A stretch of DNA of 64,000 nt from Sphingobacterium sp. UT-1RO-CII-1 (lineage in GTDB: Bacteria > Bacteroidota > Bacteroidia > Sphingobacteriales > Sphingobacteriaceae). A model generated the notes under the pieces. It searched no databases, was not told the DNA's origin, and worked only from the letters and a program-made list of their open reading frames with translations. A program made the position numbers and the translations under genes. The stretch is from positions 868,001-932,000 of the forward strand of contig NZ_JAPPVJ010000001.1 of NCBI RefSeq assembly GCF_026711005.1. The letters are read 5' to 3'. Every line of letters begins with the position of its first letter. Positions within the stretch are counted from its first letter, which is position 1. Below, in pieces: positions 27,566 to 36,776 of this stretch.

Positions 27566-29425
27566 TTAAATGTATTCTGATAAAGTTAACCAACGATCGG
27601 ATTTGTTACTTAAGTCTTTTTTAAGGAGTTCTAACTCTTCTCCTTTTTTTATTAATTGAATATGATTAGTTAGTTTGTTAATCTCTTCTGTTTTTTCTTT
27701 TATTTCCAATTCTATTTTCTCTATTTCTTTTTCTAGGTTTTCATATTCTAAAACCTCTTTGTAAGATAATTTCTTTTTTAAATCTTTCTGTTCTTTGTTT
27801 CTGGTTTCTGTAGGGGTAGGTTTGTTTTTTTCTTCTTTTAGTTTTTCTTCTAATTCTGTTTTGTAGTCCGCATAGTTTCCGTTGTATATGCGAAGGGTTC
27901 CGTTTCCTTCAAAAATAAATAATTGATCAGTTAGTTTATCTACAAGATAGCGGTCGTGTGATACTAAAATTAAAATACCAGGGTAATTTTCTAAAAATTC
28001 TTCTAAAACATTAAGGGTGTCTATATCTAAATCGTTAGAAGGTTCGTCGAGAATTAAAAAGTTAGGGTTACTCATTAAAACTCTCATTAATTGAAGTCGT
28101 TTCTTTTCTCCTCCGCTTAATTTTAGAACTTGATTGTATTGTTTTTCTGGAGGAAAAAGAAAAAGAGTTAATAATTGAGAGGCCGTTATGATATCTCCAT
28201 TTGCCATTTCAATATATTCAGCTATGTTTTTAACAACATCTAGAACCCGATCTTCATTGTTGAATTCTAAACCTCCTTGTTTATAATAGCCGAACTTTGT
28301 AGTTTCTCCAATGGTAATAGTGCCTGTATCTGGTTTGATATTATCTGTTATTAAATTTAAAAAGGTGGATTTCCCAGTTCCGTTTTTTCCCGATAAACCT
28401 ATACGATCACCCTTTTTAAAGGTGTAAGAGAAATTGTTTAGTATAGTTTTGTTTTGAAAAGATTTATAAATGTTGTTTATTTCTAAAATCTTCCCTCCTT
28501 GTCTACTGACTTTAACTGAAAGTTTTACCGACTCATTTTTTTGAGGAGCTTTAGCTTTATCTTCTAAATCATAAAAAGCCTCAATACGTGATTTTGATTT
28601 TGTACCTCTTGCCTTTGGTTGTCTTCTCATCCATTCTAATTCTTTTCGAAGAAGATTTCTAGCTTTATCGGCTATGGCAATATCTATGTTTTCTCGCTCA
28701 GCTTTTTTCTCTAAGAAATATGTGTAATTCCCTTTATAGATATAAAGTTCTCCTTTATCTAATTCGCGTATTTCGGTACATACATTGTCTAGAAAATAGC
28801 GATCGTGTGTTACTAATAAAACTGTTTTATTTCCGGTTGTAAGAAGTTTTTCCAACCATTCTATTGTTTCTATATCTAAATGGTTGGTTGGTTCATCTAA
28901 TATATATACATCGGGGTCGTCAATTAATAGCTTAGCTAGAGATAAACGTTTTTTTTGCCCTCCAGATAATTGATCTATTTCTTGATTGAAATCAGATATT
29001 TGTAGCCTGTTTAAAATTGTTTTGATATCGTGTTCATATTCCCAAGCTTCTAATACAGACATTTTATCTGTGAGATGCGCTAGTTTTTCTTGATCTATAT
29101 ACTCGCTACTAACTAATTCTTCGTATTCTTTTATGAGTTGTTGCTGTTCATTATCTGCGCTATATATAAAATCATTTACAGTTTTTAATCCTGAAAAATT
29201 TGGTTCTTGTGATAAAAAACCAACTCTGATACCACGTTCTTTTACTACTTTCCCTTCGGTAGGAATAACGATTTCTGATAATATTTTTAATAATGTAGAT
29301 TTTCCAGTTCCATTTATACCAACTAAGGCAACCCGTTCCCCTTTTTGTAAGGCAAAATGTAAGTTATTGAATAACCAACGGTCATTATAAGAATGACCAA
29401 CTTGTTCCGTTGCTAAAATACTCAA
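27566..29425 (-). CDS. ABC-F family ATPase (Uup-like)
   Basis: This 619-residue soluble protein has two ABC domains and no membrane helices: Walker A GINGTGKS at about 36-43 and GKNGTGKS at about 346-353, signatures LSGGQKKRLS and LSGGEKKRLQ, and Walker B plus switch ILDEPTNHLD and ILDEPSNDLD. A C-terminal coiled coil (about 545-619) resembles Uup. ABC-F proteins act on ribosomes, or for Uup on DNA intermediates. The coiled coil favours the Uup-like subgroup, but resistance-type function cannot be excluded. It lies upstream of mnmG on the same strand, separated by the parS pair. Confidence 0.9.
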   Translation of the reverse strand: MSILATEQVGHSYNDRWLFNNLHFALQKGERVALVGINGTGKSTLLKILSEIVIPTEGKVVKERGIRVGFLSQEPNFSGLKTVNDFIYSADNEQQQLIKEYEELVSSEYIDQEKLAHLTDKMSVLEAWEYEHDIKTILNRLQISDFNQEIDQLSGGQKKRLSLAKLLIDDPDVYILDEPTNHLDIETIEWLEKLLTTGNKTVLLVTHDRYFLDNVCTEIRELDKGELYIYKGNYTYFLEKKAERENIDIAIADKARNLLRKELEWMRRQPKARGTKSKSRIEAFYDLEDKAKAPQKNESVKLSVKVSRQGGKILEINNIYKSFQNKTILNNFSYTFKKGDRIGLSGKNGTGKSTFLNLITDNIKPDTGTITIGETTKFGYYKQGGLEFNNEDRVLDVVKNIAEYIEMANGDIITASQLLTLFLFPPEKQYNQVLKLSGGEKKRLQLMRVLMSNPNFLILDEPSNDLDIDTLNVLEEFLENYPGILILVSHDRYLVDKLTDQLFIFEGNGTLRIYNGNYADYKTELEEKLKEEKNKPTPTETRNKEQKDLKKKLSYKEVLEYENLEKEIEKIELEIKEKTEEINKLTNHIQLIKKGEELELLKKDLSNKSDRWLTLSEYI

Positions 29426-29634
29426 TTTTATAAATATAAGTTATTGATAATTAAATACTTGTAATTTGTATTGAATAATGTAATACTTCGTCATTCTATA
29501 AACTAATTATAGAAGAAGTAATATAAAAAATCATATCTATTATGAATAGATATTCAGTGCAAAAATAAATAAATATTTGTGGTTATATTTATAATAGCAC
29601 TTAAAGCTGTATTATAAATTAGTTGAAGGGCTAC

Positions 29635-30021
29635 TTAGTTCAGCTTGTAAGTTGAAATTAAGTTAAATCGAGGGATAATGACATTAAATTGACTATTATC
29701 TAAAGTACGTTGCATTTTATAATACCCCTGCATATAACCTAAGTCGCTTTTGAGATTGCAGCCAGATACATATTCGTGTATATCTCCAGGATTCAAAAGA
29801 GGTTGTTCACCTACTACTCCTGCCCCATCAACAGTAGTTGTTTCCCCTATAGAGTCAAAAATATCCCAATGGCGCTCTAGCAATTGAACAGGTTGGTCAC
29901 TTAAATTTTCAATTCTAACTTTATACGAAAACATAAAATGCTCGCGCTCTGGATTTGAATATTCTGATTGGTAATAAACAAATACTGATATTTTTATGCC
30001 TAAAGTAATTTTTGTAGTCAT
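29635..30021 (-). CDS. apaG: ApaG domain protein
   Basis: This 128-residue fibronectin-like protein of the ApaG (DUF525) family shows YKVRIENLSDQPVQLLERHWDIFDS and VGEQPLLNPGDIHEYVSGC (each in shortened form), the conserved core of the family. ApaG is linked to Co2+/Mg2+ tolerance in Salmonella, but its biochemical role is unclear. It stands alone, divergent from the rsmI-like operon. An imperfect hairpin beyond its end (about 29483-29522) may end its transcript. Confidence 0.9.
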   Translation of the reverse strand: MTTKITLGIKISVFVYYQSEYSNPEREHFMFSYKVRIENLSDQPVQLLERHWDIFDSIGETTTVDGAGVVGEQPLLNPGDIHEYVSGCNLKSDLGYMQGYYKMQRTLDNSQFNVIIPRFNLISTYKLN

Positions 30022-30172
30022 TTGAAAATAAACTTAAGTGATCATTTTGCAAAATATCAAATTATCTTTATATAATCGACAGTGTTTTGCTAAGATATGT
30101 TAAATAAATAGGTAATTGTTATTTCGTTTACTTTATGAATTTTTAACGATGTATGAGCTGCATTTATTTTAG

Positions 30173-30180
30173 TATTTTTG
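30173..30180 (+). promoter_or_regulatory. -7 promoter box of the rsmI-like operon
   Basis: TATTTTTG ends only 4 bases before the ATG at 30185. With the box-to-start spacing seen at the tRNA gene, the mRNA would have almost no leader. Confidence 0.65.
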
Positions 30181-30184
30181 TTTT

Positions 30185-30898
30185 ATGTCTTTCGGAACTT
30201 TATATTTAATACCAGTCCCCTTATCTACTGATGTAGAAAAAAAATCATATACGGCATTTCATTTAGAATTATTAGGTGAAATAAAAGAGTACGTGGTTGA
30301 AAATGAGAAAATCTCTCGAAAGTTTCTGAAAGATGCAAATATTGGCATTGTGCAAAATGATTTAATTTTTCATGATTACGGAAAACATAAACGAGAAAGT
30401 ATTGATTACAATAGTTTGTTTAAATCAATCTTTAATGGTCAAGATATAGGGTTAATGTCTGATGCAGGTTGCCCTGGTGTTGCGGATCCCGGGATGGATC
30501 TTGTTGAAGAAGCACATAAAAGAAATATTAAAGTGGTGCCTTTAGTAGGACCGAGCTCTATACTGCTTGCATTGATGGCCTCAGGATTTAGTGGACAGAA
30601 ATTTACTTTCCATGGTTATCTTCCTATTGACAAATCTACACGAGTGAAAAAAATCAAAGAGTTAGAAATACAATCTTTAAAGGAGGATCAAACTCAGATT
30701 TTTATAGAAACACCATTTCGAAATAATCAATTGCTAGATCAATTGTTACAAAGCTGTAAACCGCAAACAAAAATATGTGTTGCTTGTAATCTTACTGGAA
30801 AAGATGAATATATTTCTTCTAAAACTGTACTAGAGTGGAAGAAAGAAAAGGTTGACCTTCATAAAAAACCAACTATTTTTTTATTATATGTTAAATAA
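30185..30898 (+). CDS. SAM-dependent methyltransferase, RsmI/tetrapyrrole-methylase fold
   Basis: The 237-residue protein has the TP-methylase motifs of RsmI, the 16S rRNA C1402 2'-O-methyltransferase: GLMSDAGCPGVADPG (about 89-103), LVGPSSILLALMASGFSG, FHGYLP, and IFIETPFRNNQLL. It is shorter than the roughly 280-residue E. coli RsmI and lacks the C-terminal extension, as in a group common in Bacteroidota. RsmI activity is therefore likely but not certain. It heads an operon with a membrane protein, a Nif3 protein and a zinc-ribbon protein. Confidence 0.85.
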   Translation: MSFGTLYLIPVPLSTDVEKKSYTAFHLELLGEIKEYVVENEKISRKFLKDANIGIVQNDLIFHDYGKHKRESIDYNSLFKSIFNGQDIGLMSDAGCPGVADPGMDLVEEAHKRNIKVVPLVGPSSILLALMASGFSGQKFTFHGYLPIDKSTRVKKIKELEIQSLKEDQTQIFIETPFRNNQLLDQLLQSCKPQTKICVACNLTGKDEYISSKTVLEWKKEKVDLHKKPTIFLLYVK

Positions 30899-30911
30899 AA
30901 TTAGATAACGC

Positions 30912-31388
30912 ATGTTTGAATTACTGCAAGATGGCAAAATAGAGGAATTGTATAAATATGCAGTAATAGGTGCTGCAATCCGTGTTTTTTTTTGGTTACT
31001 ATTCGCATTTACAATTAGGAGAACACTGAAATTAGTTAAAAAAGAAAATCAATGTATACTTCCTAATCAGGTATGGTTTGTTGCTGTTCCTTTATTTAAT
31101 ATTTTTTGGAATTTCGAAATAGCAAAACGATTGTCAGATTCTTTAAATAATGAATTTTACGATCGTAAGGTTGAAGTAGAAGATAATCCTACTAGAAAAT
31201 GGGGATTATTATATGCATGGACCTTCTTGTTAAGTAACATTCCTTTTCCAGTTACTATACTTGTTTCTTTAGGTTTGTTGAATTTGATTTATTTTGGTAC
31301 GTATTGGATAAAAATCTATCAGCATCAATCATTACTGAAATTACATATTGATCATTATGGTGAAAATTATATAGGAGATGAAGATTAG
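30912..31388 (+). CDS. Small membrane protein, unrecognised
   Basis: This 158-residue protein has three or four hydrophobic segments (around 18-35, 52-68, 97-115, 117-133), with charged loops. A QVWFVAVPLFNIFWNF stretch resembles the P-x-x-N pattern of DUF4328-type proteins, but I would not assign the family. It starts 13 bases after the methyltransferase gene and overlaps the next gene by 11 bases, so it belongs to this operon. No function can be given. Confidence 0.8.
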   Translation: MFELLQDGKIEELYKYAVIGAAIRVFFWLLFAFTIRRTLKLVKKENQCILPNQVWFVAVPLFNIFWNFEIAKRLSDSLNNEFYDRKVEVEDNPTRKWGLLYAWTFLLSNIPFPVTILVSLGLLNLIYFGTYWIKIYQHQSLLKLHIDHYGENYIGDED

Positions 31389-32475
31389 TGAACTTATAAA
31401 ATATTTGGAAGAGGTAGCTCCTCTAACCTATCAAGAGTCTTATGATAATTCGGGCTTGATTGTTGGACATCCAGATAATGAAATTAGTAAGGCAATGATT
31501 TCTTTGGATTGTACTGAAGAGGTTATCGATGATGCTATTCGTAAAGGATGTAATATAATTATTTCTCATCACCCTATCGTTTTTAAAGGATTAAAACGAT
31601 TTAATGGTAATAACTATATCGAACGTGCAGTCATAAAAGCTATTAAGAATAATATTGCGCTATATGCTATACATACAAATCTTGATAATATCGTTGGAGG
31701 TGTTAGCAGTAAAATAGCAGATAAGATAGGTTTAGTAGCTCAAGCAATTTTACAACCTAAAAGGGGGTTGCTACGTAAATTAAGTGTTTATGTGCCTCGT
31801 ACCCATGTTGAGGAGGTACGAAAAGCTTTATTTGTGGCAGGTGCAGGTGCAATAGGAAACTATGATGAATGTAGTTATAATACTATTGGTTATGGTACTT
31901 TTAGAGGGCAGGATGGAGCTAATCCTACTGTTGGTAAAGTAGGAATACAAGAACGAGTTGAAGAAACTAAAATAGAAGTCGTATACCCCGTTAATAGAGA
32001 GCGTGATATCTTGTTAGCAATGTATGCTACACACCCATATGAAGAAGTAGCACACGATATTTACACCATAGAAAATTCTTTTCATAAAGTTGGTTCAGGT
32101 ACTATTGGAAATTTATCTGAACCTATTTCAGGAATGGAATTTTTAGCTTATTTAAAGGAAAAACTGCATTTGAAAGTTATTCGACATACGCATTTTCATG
32201 ATAGGGAAATTAGAAGGGTTGCTGTTTGTGGGGGTGCAGGTGGCTTTTTGCTAAGTGATGCAAAACGATCTGGAGCAGATGTTTTTATTACTTCAGATTT
32301 TAAGTATCATGAATTTTTCGATGCAGAAAATGAAATTGTTATTATAGATATTGGACATTTTGAAAGTGAACAATTTACACAAGAATTATTAATGGAAATA
32401 ATTAAGAAAAAATTTGTTAACTTTGCTGTCCTATTGACAGAAATAGACACAAATCCTATAAATTACTACAGTTAA
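31378..32475 (+). CDS. Nif3-like dinuclear metal centre protein
   Basis: This 365-residue Nif3/YqfO family protein has metal ligands in SHHPIVFKG (H63, H64), HTNLD, and GHFESEQ near residue 327. The YqfO-type insertion domain sits in the middle (GNYDECSYNTIGYGTFRG). The family forms hexameric rings. It is sometimes labelled GTP cyclohydrolase I type 2, but no single activity is accepted. Its ATG overlaps the previous gene, and its stop shares a base with the next start, so coupling is tight. Confidence 0.92.
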   Translation: MKISELIKYLEEVAPLTYQESYDNSGLIVGHPDNEISKAMISLDCTEEVIDDAIRKGCNIIISHHPIVFKGLKRFNGNNYIERAVIKAIKNNIALYAIHTNLDNIVGGVSSKIADKIGLVAQAILQPKRGLLRKLSVYVPRTHVEEVRKALFVAGAGAIGNYDECSYNTIGYGTFRGQDGANPTVGKVGIQERVEETKIEVVYPVNRERDILLAMYATHPYEEVAHDIYTIENSFHKVGSGTIGNLSEPISGMEFLAYLKEKLHLKVIRHTHFHDREIRRVAVCGGAGGFLLSDAKRSGADVFITSDFKYHEFFDAENEIVIIDIGHFESEQFTQELLMEIIKKKFVNFAVLLTEIDTNPINYYS

Positions 32476-33218
32476 TGGAACAAACGGTAGAACAAAAGTT
32501 AAAAGCATTGTGGGCTTTACAAACAGTCCACACAAAAATAGATAAGATTCGCCAAGTTAGAGGCGAACTTCCTATTGAAGTTGCTGATCTTGAAGATGAC
32601 ATTGCTGGTCTGGATACACGTATTGAAAAAATCAGAACTGAGCTTGATGATTTAGAAGATTCTATCGTTAAGCGCAAAAATATGATTAAAGATGCGCAAA
32701 CAGCTATCAAAAAGTACGAAGGTCAGCTTGGTGAAGTGAAGAATAACCGTGAATATGATGCGATTTCAAAAGAGATAGAAATTCAAGGTCTTGAAATTCA
32801 GGTATGTGAAAAACGTATTCGTGAAGCTGAATTTGAAATCAAAAATAAAACGGAAGTTTATGACAAAACTTTAAAAAACTTAGAATTCAGCAAAAGTGAA
32901 TTAGAACTTAAGAAGCAAGAGCTAGAAACTATAACAGGAGAAACACAGAAGGAAGAAGACGCTTTGTTAGCTGTAACCGAAAAATCAGAGAAAAAGATTG
33001 AAGACCGGTTATTAAAAGTCTATAATAAATTACGTAATTCTTTTAGAAATGGTTTAGCTGTTGTCTCGATTGAAAGAGATAGTTGTTCTGGGTGTTTTAA
33101 TAAAATACCACCACAGCTTCAATCAGAAATTCGTCAGCGTAAAAAGATTATAATCTGTGAACATTGCGGACGAGTAATTGTCGATGAAGGTATTGTGTTT
33201 GAAGAAGAACACGGTTAA
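32475..33218 (+). CDS. C4-type zinc-ribbon coiled-coil protein
   Basis: The 247-residue protein has a long coiled coil (about 10-180, rich in Glu, Lys and Leu) followed by a C4 zinc ribbon: CSGC (C204, C207) and CEHC (C228, C231). This is the DUF164/zf-RING_7 family. It is frequently found directly after Nif3 genes, as here, where the stop and start share one base, which suggests a shared role. The function is unknown, and nucleic-acid binding is only a guess. A strong terminator follows. Confidence 0.88.
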   Translation: MEQTVEQKLKALWALQTVHTKIDKIRQVRGELPIEVADLEDDIAGLDTRIEKIRTELDDLEDSIVKRKNMIKDAQTAIKKYEGQLGEVKNNREYDAISKEIEIQGLEIQVCEKRIREAEFEIKNKTEVYDKTLKNLEFSKSELELKKQELETITGETQKEEDALLAVTEKSEKKIEDRLLKVYNKLRNSFRNGLAVVSIERDSCSGCFNKIPPQLQSEIRQRKKIIICEHCGRVIVDEGIVFEEEHG

Positions 33219-33237
33219 TAGAGTATTTGTTTTTATT

Positions 33238-33269
33238 GAAAGGCGTCTGAAAAGACGCTTTTTTTTTGC
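33238..33269 (+). terminator. Intrinsic terminator of the rsmI-nif3-zinc-ribbon operon
   Basis: A 10-bp stem closed by a GAAA tetraloop (GCGTCT-GAAA-AGACGC core) is followed by nine T residues. Confidence 0.92.
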
Positions 33270-33345
33270 AACATATTCGCTATAATAGATAATTAGAAGA
33301 ATATTTGATCTAAGTTTATAGCGGTAAACAATTGTTTCGTATTTT

Positions 33346-36300
33346 ATGAATAGATCACTTTTAAAATTTTTTAGTGGATTGTTTCTTTCTACTACATTCC
33401 TAGGTGCTGTTTATGCGCAAGAAGAAACGCAGTTACTTCGAAGCCCTAGTTTAAGTAATACTCACCTTTCATTTGTCTATGGAGGAGATATTTGGATTGC
33501 GGATAAAGATGGTAGTAACCCTCGAAGATTAACTGTGAATCCAGGAGTTGAACAAAATCCTATTTTTTCGCCAGATGGACAACAGATAGCTTTTACAGGG
33601 AACTATGATGGAAATACGGACGTATATGTTGTTTCTATTTATGGTGGAGCCCCTAAGAGAGTTACTTATCACCCTACGGCTGATGTTTTAAGAGGCTGGC
33701 TAAATAATAATGAAGTATATTTTACATCAACTCGCGAGTTTACTTATTCTTTAGGTTCTCGACTATATAGGTCTACACTCGAATCAGGGTTACCAGAGGC
33801 TTTGCTAATGCCCGAAGCTTATCAAGGTAGCCCGTCTTCTGATGGTCGTTATTGGGCTTATATTAAAAACAATGATCCTACGGAAAGAGATCGTGTGGCT
33901 TTTAAGAGATATAGAGGTGGAGGAATGCCCTCTATTTGGATTTTTGATACACAAACAAAAGATATTGAGATAATTCCAGGAGAGAAAAGTAATGATGTAA
34001 AACCTGTTTGGCTTGGAGATAAGGTTTATTTTCTATCAGATAGAGAACAAATAGTGAATGTCTTTAGTTACGATATAAAAACTAAAAAAATTGAAAAACT
34101 GACAAATTTTAAAGATTATGATGTTCGTACTTTGACTGGCCAAGGTATGGAGTTAACTTTTGAGCAAAATGGTAGAATACATATTCTAAATACAGTTAAT
34201 AAAAAAACGAATACTTTATCAATTGCTCTGAAAGCTGATGCCATGTATAAAAGACCTCATTATGTGGATATGTTAAGTCAGATAAGAGGTTTTGGAATTT
34301 CACCTACCGGTCAAAGAGCACTTTTTGAAAGCCGAGGTGAAATATTTACTGTTCCGAAAGAAAAAGGTGATGCTCGTAATATTTCCAATTCCCCTAGTTC
34401 ACATGAGCGTTATCCGGGATGGTCACCTGATGGGAAATGGATATCTTTTATTTCTGATAAAAATGGTAAATATGAATTGGTATTGCGGGATCAAGAAGCA
34501 AAGACAGAACCAATCTATATTTCATTGGGAAAAACTGCGTTTTATTATCAACCAACGTGGTCTCCAGATAGTAAGAAGCTTTTTTATAATGATGCACATT
34601 TGAATTTATATTATGTAGATATAGATTCAAAGAAGATAACTCTAGTAGATGATGATAAGCTTAGTTCTACTACAGGTAGGACATCTAATCACTTTCAACC
34701 CTCTTGGTCTTATGATTCGAATTGGATAGCCTATGTTAAAAGTCTAAATAATGGTGTTCGTACGCTTTTTATGTATAATTTGGAAACCCATAAAAGTACA
34801 CAAATTACTGATGGGATGAGTGCAGTTAGCCAACCAACGTTTAGTAGAGATAATAAATATTTGTTTTTTACTGCAAGTACAAATACTGGTTTGACAAACT
34901 CTGGTTTACATATGACTGCTTATGAAAAAAATGTAAGCTATAATGTCTATGCGTTTATTCTTTCTAAAGAAACACCAACTTTGTTTAAAAATGAAAGCGA
35001 CGAAGAAAAGATAGTCGAAGAAAAAACAGATTCGAAGAAGGAAGAAGATATTAAGAAGAATGAAACTAAGAAAGATGATAAACTAGTGGCAAATCTAGAT
35101 TATATTAATAACAGGATTATAGCCTTACCACTGCCTTCAGGTTATTATCGCTTAAATGGTGCTACAGAGAATATGTTAACCTACCAGAGAGGACGGTCTA
35201 TTGGTGTATATGATTTAGTGAAATTGGAAGATAAGATTCTGGTTGATAATGCTAATGGGTTTGAAATTAGTGCCGATGGTAAGAAGATGATCTATTCAGT
35301 AGGTCGTGATTTCTTTATCGTGAATGCAGGACAAAAACCTGCTCAAGGAAATGGAAAATTAGAACCAAAAGATGTGAAGTTACTAGTAGATCCAGCAGCT
35401 GAATGGAAACAGGTTTTTAATGAAGTGTGGGCAATGCAAAAAGAATTTTTTTATGTAGAAAATATGCATGGTGTGAATTGGGAGTCTATGAAAACAAAAT
35501 ATGAGAAATTTTTACCTTATGTTAATCACCGCTCAGATTTAGGTTATCTTTTAAACGAAATGATGGGAGAAATGGTTGTTGGTCATAATTATATTTATCC
35601 AGGCGATCAACCAACAAGTCCTTCGGTAAGTACCGGAACATTAGGTGCTGATTTTAAGATAGAGAACGGATCATACCGAATAGTAAAAATATATAGTCGA
35701 TTGGATTGGAACCCTTCTTTTAAAGCTCCATTAGCTGAACCAGGTTTAAATATAAATGAAGGAGATTATATATTAGCCGTAGATGGTGTAAAGCTTACAG
35801 GAGCTGATAATATTTATGCACTGTTGGAAAATAAGGTGGATAAGCAGGTAAGATTAACTGTTAATAGTACGGAAAGTAAGGATGGTTCGAGAGAAATTAT
35901 TGTTCGTCCAGTAAGCTTTGGTAAAGAAATAGAACTACGCCAAATGGATTGGGTAGAAAGCAATCGAAAAAGAACTGATGAGCTGAGTGGTGGTAAGATT
36001 GCGTATGTATATATGCCAAATACAGGACAGGAGGGGTACATTTCTTTTAATAGATACTATTTTTCCCAGATGGATAAGAAAGCCTTATTACTTGACGAGC
36101 GTAATAATGGCGGAGGCTCAGTTGCTGATTATGTTATTGATTTATTGTCAAGAGAGTTAATTGCCGGGTGGAAAATAAGAGATGGGAAAAGTTTCACAAC
36201 TCCGGGGAATGGTATTTATGGGCCTAAAGCTATGATTATTAATGAAAATGCAGGTTCAGGAGGAGATATGATGCCTTATATGTTTAGGTTTAAAGGTCTT

Positions 36301-36597
36301 GGGAAACTTGTAGGGAGGACAACGATGGGAATATTGGTTGGTATCTCTGGTTATCCACCCTTATTAGATGGTGGCCGCATCACTTCGCCTAATTTCGGTA
36401 TTTTTGATTTAAACAGTAATTATATTATAGAAAATGAGGGAGTTGCTCCGGATATATTTATAGAACAACTTCCGAAAGATCTATTGGAAGGTAGAGATCC
36501 ACAATTAGAAAGGACAATTAATCTATTATTAGAAGAAATGAAAACTTATCCATATAAGGAATTGAAAGATCCTAAAGATCCTATTCGTGTACGATAG
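33346..36597 (+). CDS. Tricorn-type S41 protease
   Basis: This 1083-residue secreted protein starts with a signal peptide (to VYAQ, about 25). N-terminal PD40/beta-propeller repeats follow (GGDIWIADKDGSNPRRLT; FSPDGQQIAFTGNYDG). Then come an acidic Lys/Glu linker at about 545-585, a C1 helical region, a PDZ-like domain (about 785-850), and the S41 core with nucleophile S971 in NAGSGGDM. The charge-relay His is H747 in VVGHNY. The residue before it is Gly rather than the Ser of Thermoplasma tricorn. It probably degrades peptides in the periplasm. It stands alone between two terminators. Confidence 0.92.
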   Translation: MNRSLLKFFSGLFLSTTFLGAVYAQEETQLLRSPSLSNTHLSFVYGGDIWIADKDGSNPRRLTVNPGVEQNPIFSPDGQQIAFTGNYDGNTDVYVVSIYGGAPKRVTYHPTADVLRGWLNNNEVYFTSTREFTYSLGSRLYRSTLESGLPEALLMPEAYQGSPSSDGRYWAYIKNNDPTERDRVAFKRYRGGGMPSIWIFDTQTKDIEIIPGEKSNDVKPVWLGDKVYFLSDREQIVNVFSYDIKTKKIEKLTNFKDYDVRTLTGQGMELTFEQNGRIHILNTVNKKTNTLSIALKADAMYKRPHYVDMLSQIRGFGISPTGQRALFESRGEIFTVPKEKGDARNISNSPSSHERYPGWSPDGKWISFISDKNGKYELVLRDQEAKTEPIYISLGKTAFYYQPTWSPDSKKLFYNDAHLNLYYVDIDSKKITLVDDDKLSSTTGRTSNHFQPSWSYDSNWIAYVKSLNNGVRTLFMYNLETHKSTQITDGMSAVSQPTFSRDNKYLFFTASTNTGLTNSGLHMTAYEKNVSYNVYAFILSKETPTLFKNESDEEKIVEEKTDSKKEEDIKKNETKKDDKLVANLDYINNRIIALPLPSGYYRLNGATENMLTYQRGRSIGVYDLVKLEDKILVDNANGFEISADGKKMIYSVGRDFFIVNAGQKPAQGNGKLEPKDVKLLVDPAAEWKQVFNEVWAMQKEFFYVENMHGVNWESMKTKYEKFLPYVNHRSDLGYLLNEMMGEMVVGHNYIYPGDQPTSPSVSTGTLGADFKIENGSYRIVKIYSRLDWNPSFKAPLAEPGLNINEGDYILAVDGVKLTGADNIYALLENKVDKQVRLTVNSTESKDGSREIIVRPVSFGKEIELRQMDWVESNRKRTDELSGGKIAYVYMPNTGQEGYISFNRYYFSQMDKKALLLDERNNGGGSVADYVIDLLSRELIAGWKIRDGKSFTTPGNGIYGPKAMIINENAGSGGDMMPYMFRFKGLGKLVGRTTMGILVGISGYPPLLDGGRITSPNFGIFDLNSNYIIENEGVAPDIFIEQLPKDLLEGRDPQLERTINLLLEEMKTYPYKELKDPKDPIRVR

Positions 36598-36613
36598 TTT
36601 TTATGAAATATTT

Positions 36614-36655
36614 TAAAAAAAGCAGAGAGCTCTATAACAGTTCTCTGCTTTTTTA
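36614..36655 (+). terminator. Intrinsic terminator of the tricorn protease gene
   Basis: A 13-14-bp A-rich/T-rich stem containing GCAGAGA/TCTCTGC lies 17 bases after the stop and ends in a T run. Confidence 0.88.
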
Positions 36656-36776
36656 GTAATAGAGTTGTTCTATGTTAAATGGATGATATTATTTATAATA
36701 ATAAAGACTATTAAAATTTTATCTTACTTTTAAGTAGCATAAAACTGCTGTCAATAAATTAGTTTACTACATCGAT

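Noticed and set aside
29483..29522. Terminator hairpin after apaG
   Set aside because: Only two short stems (TTCTATAA/TTATAGAA and TACTTC/GAAGTA) with an internal bulge and no clear T run; too weak to list as a feature.
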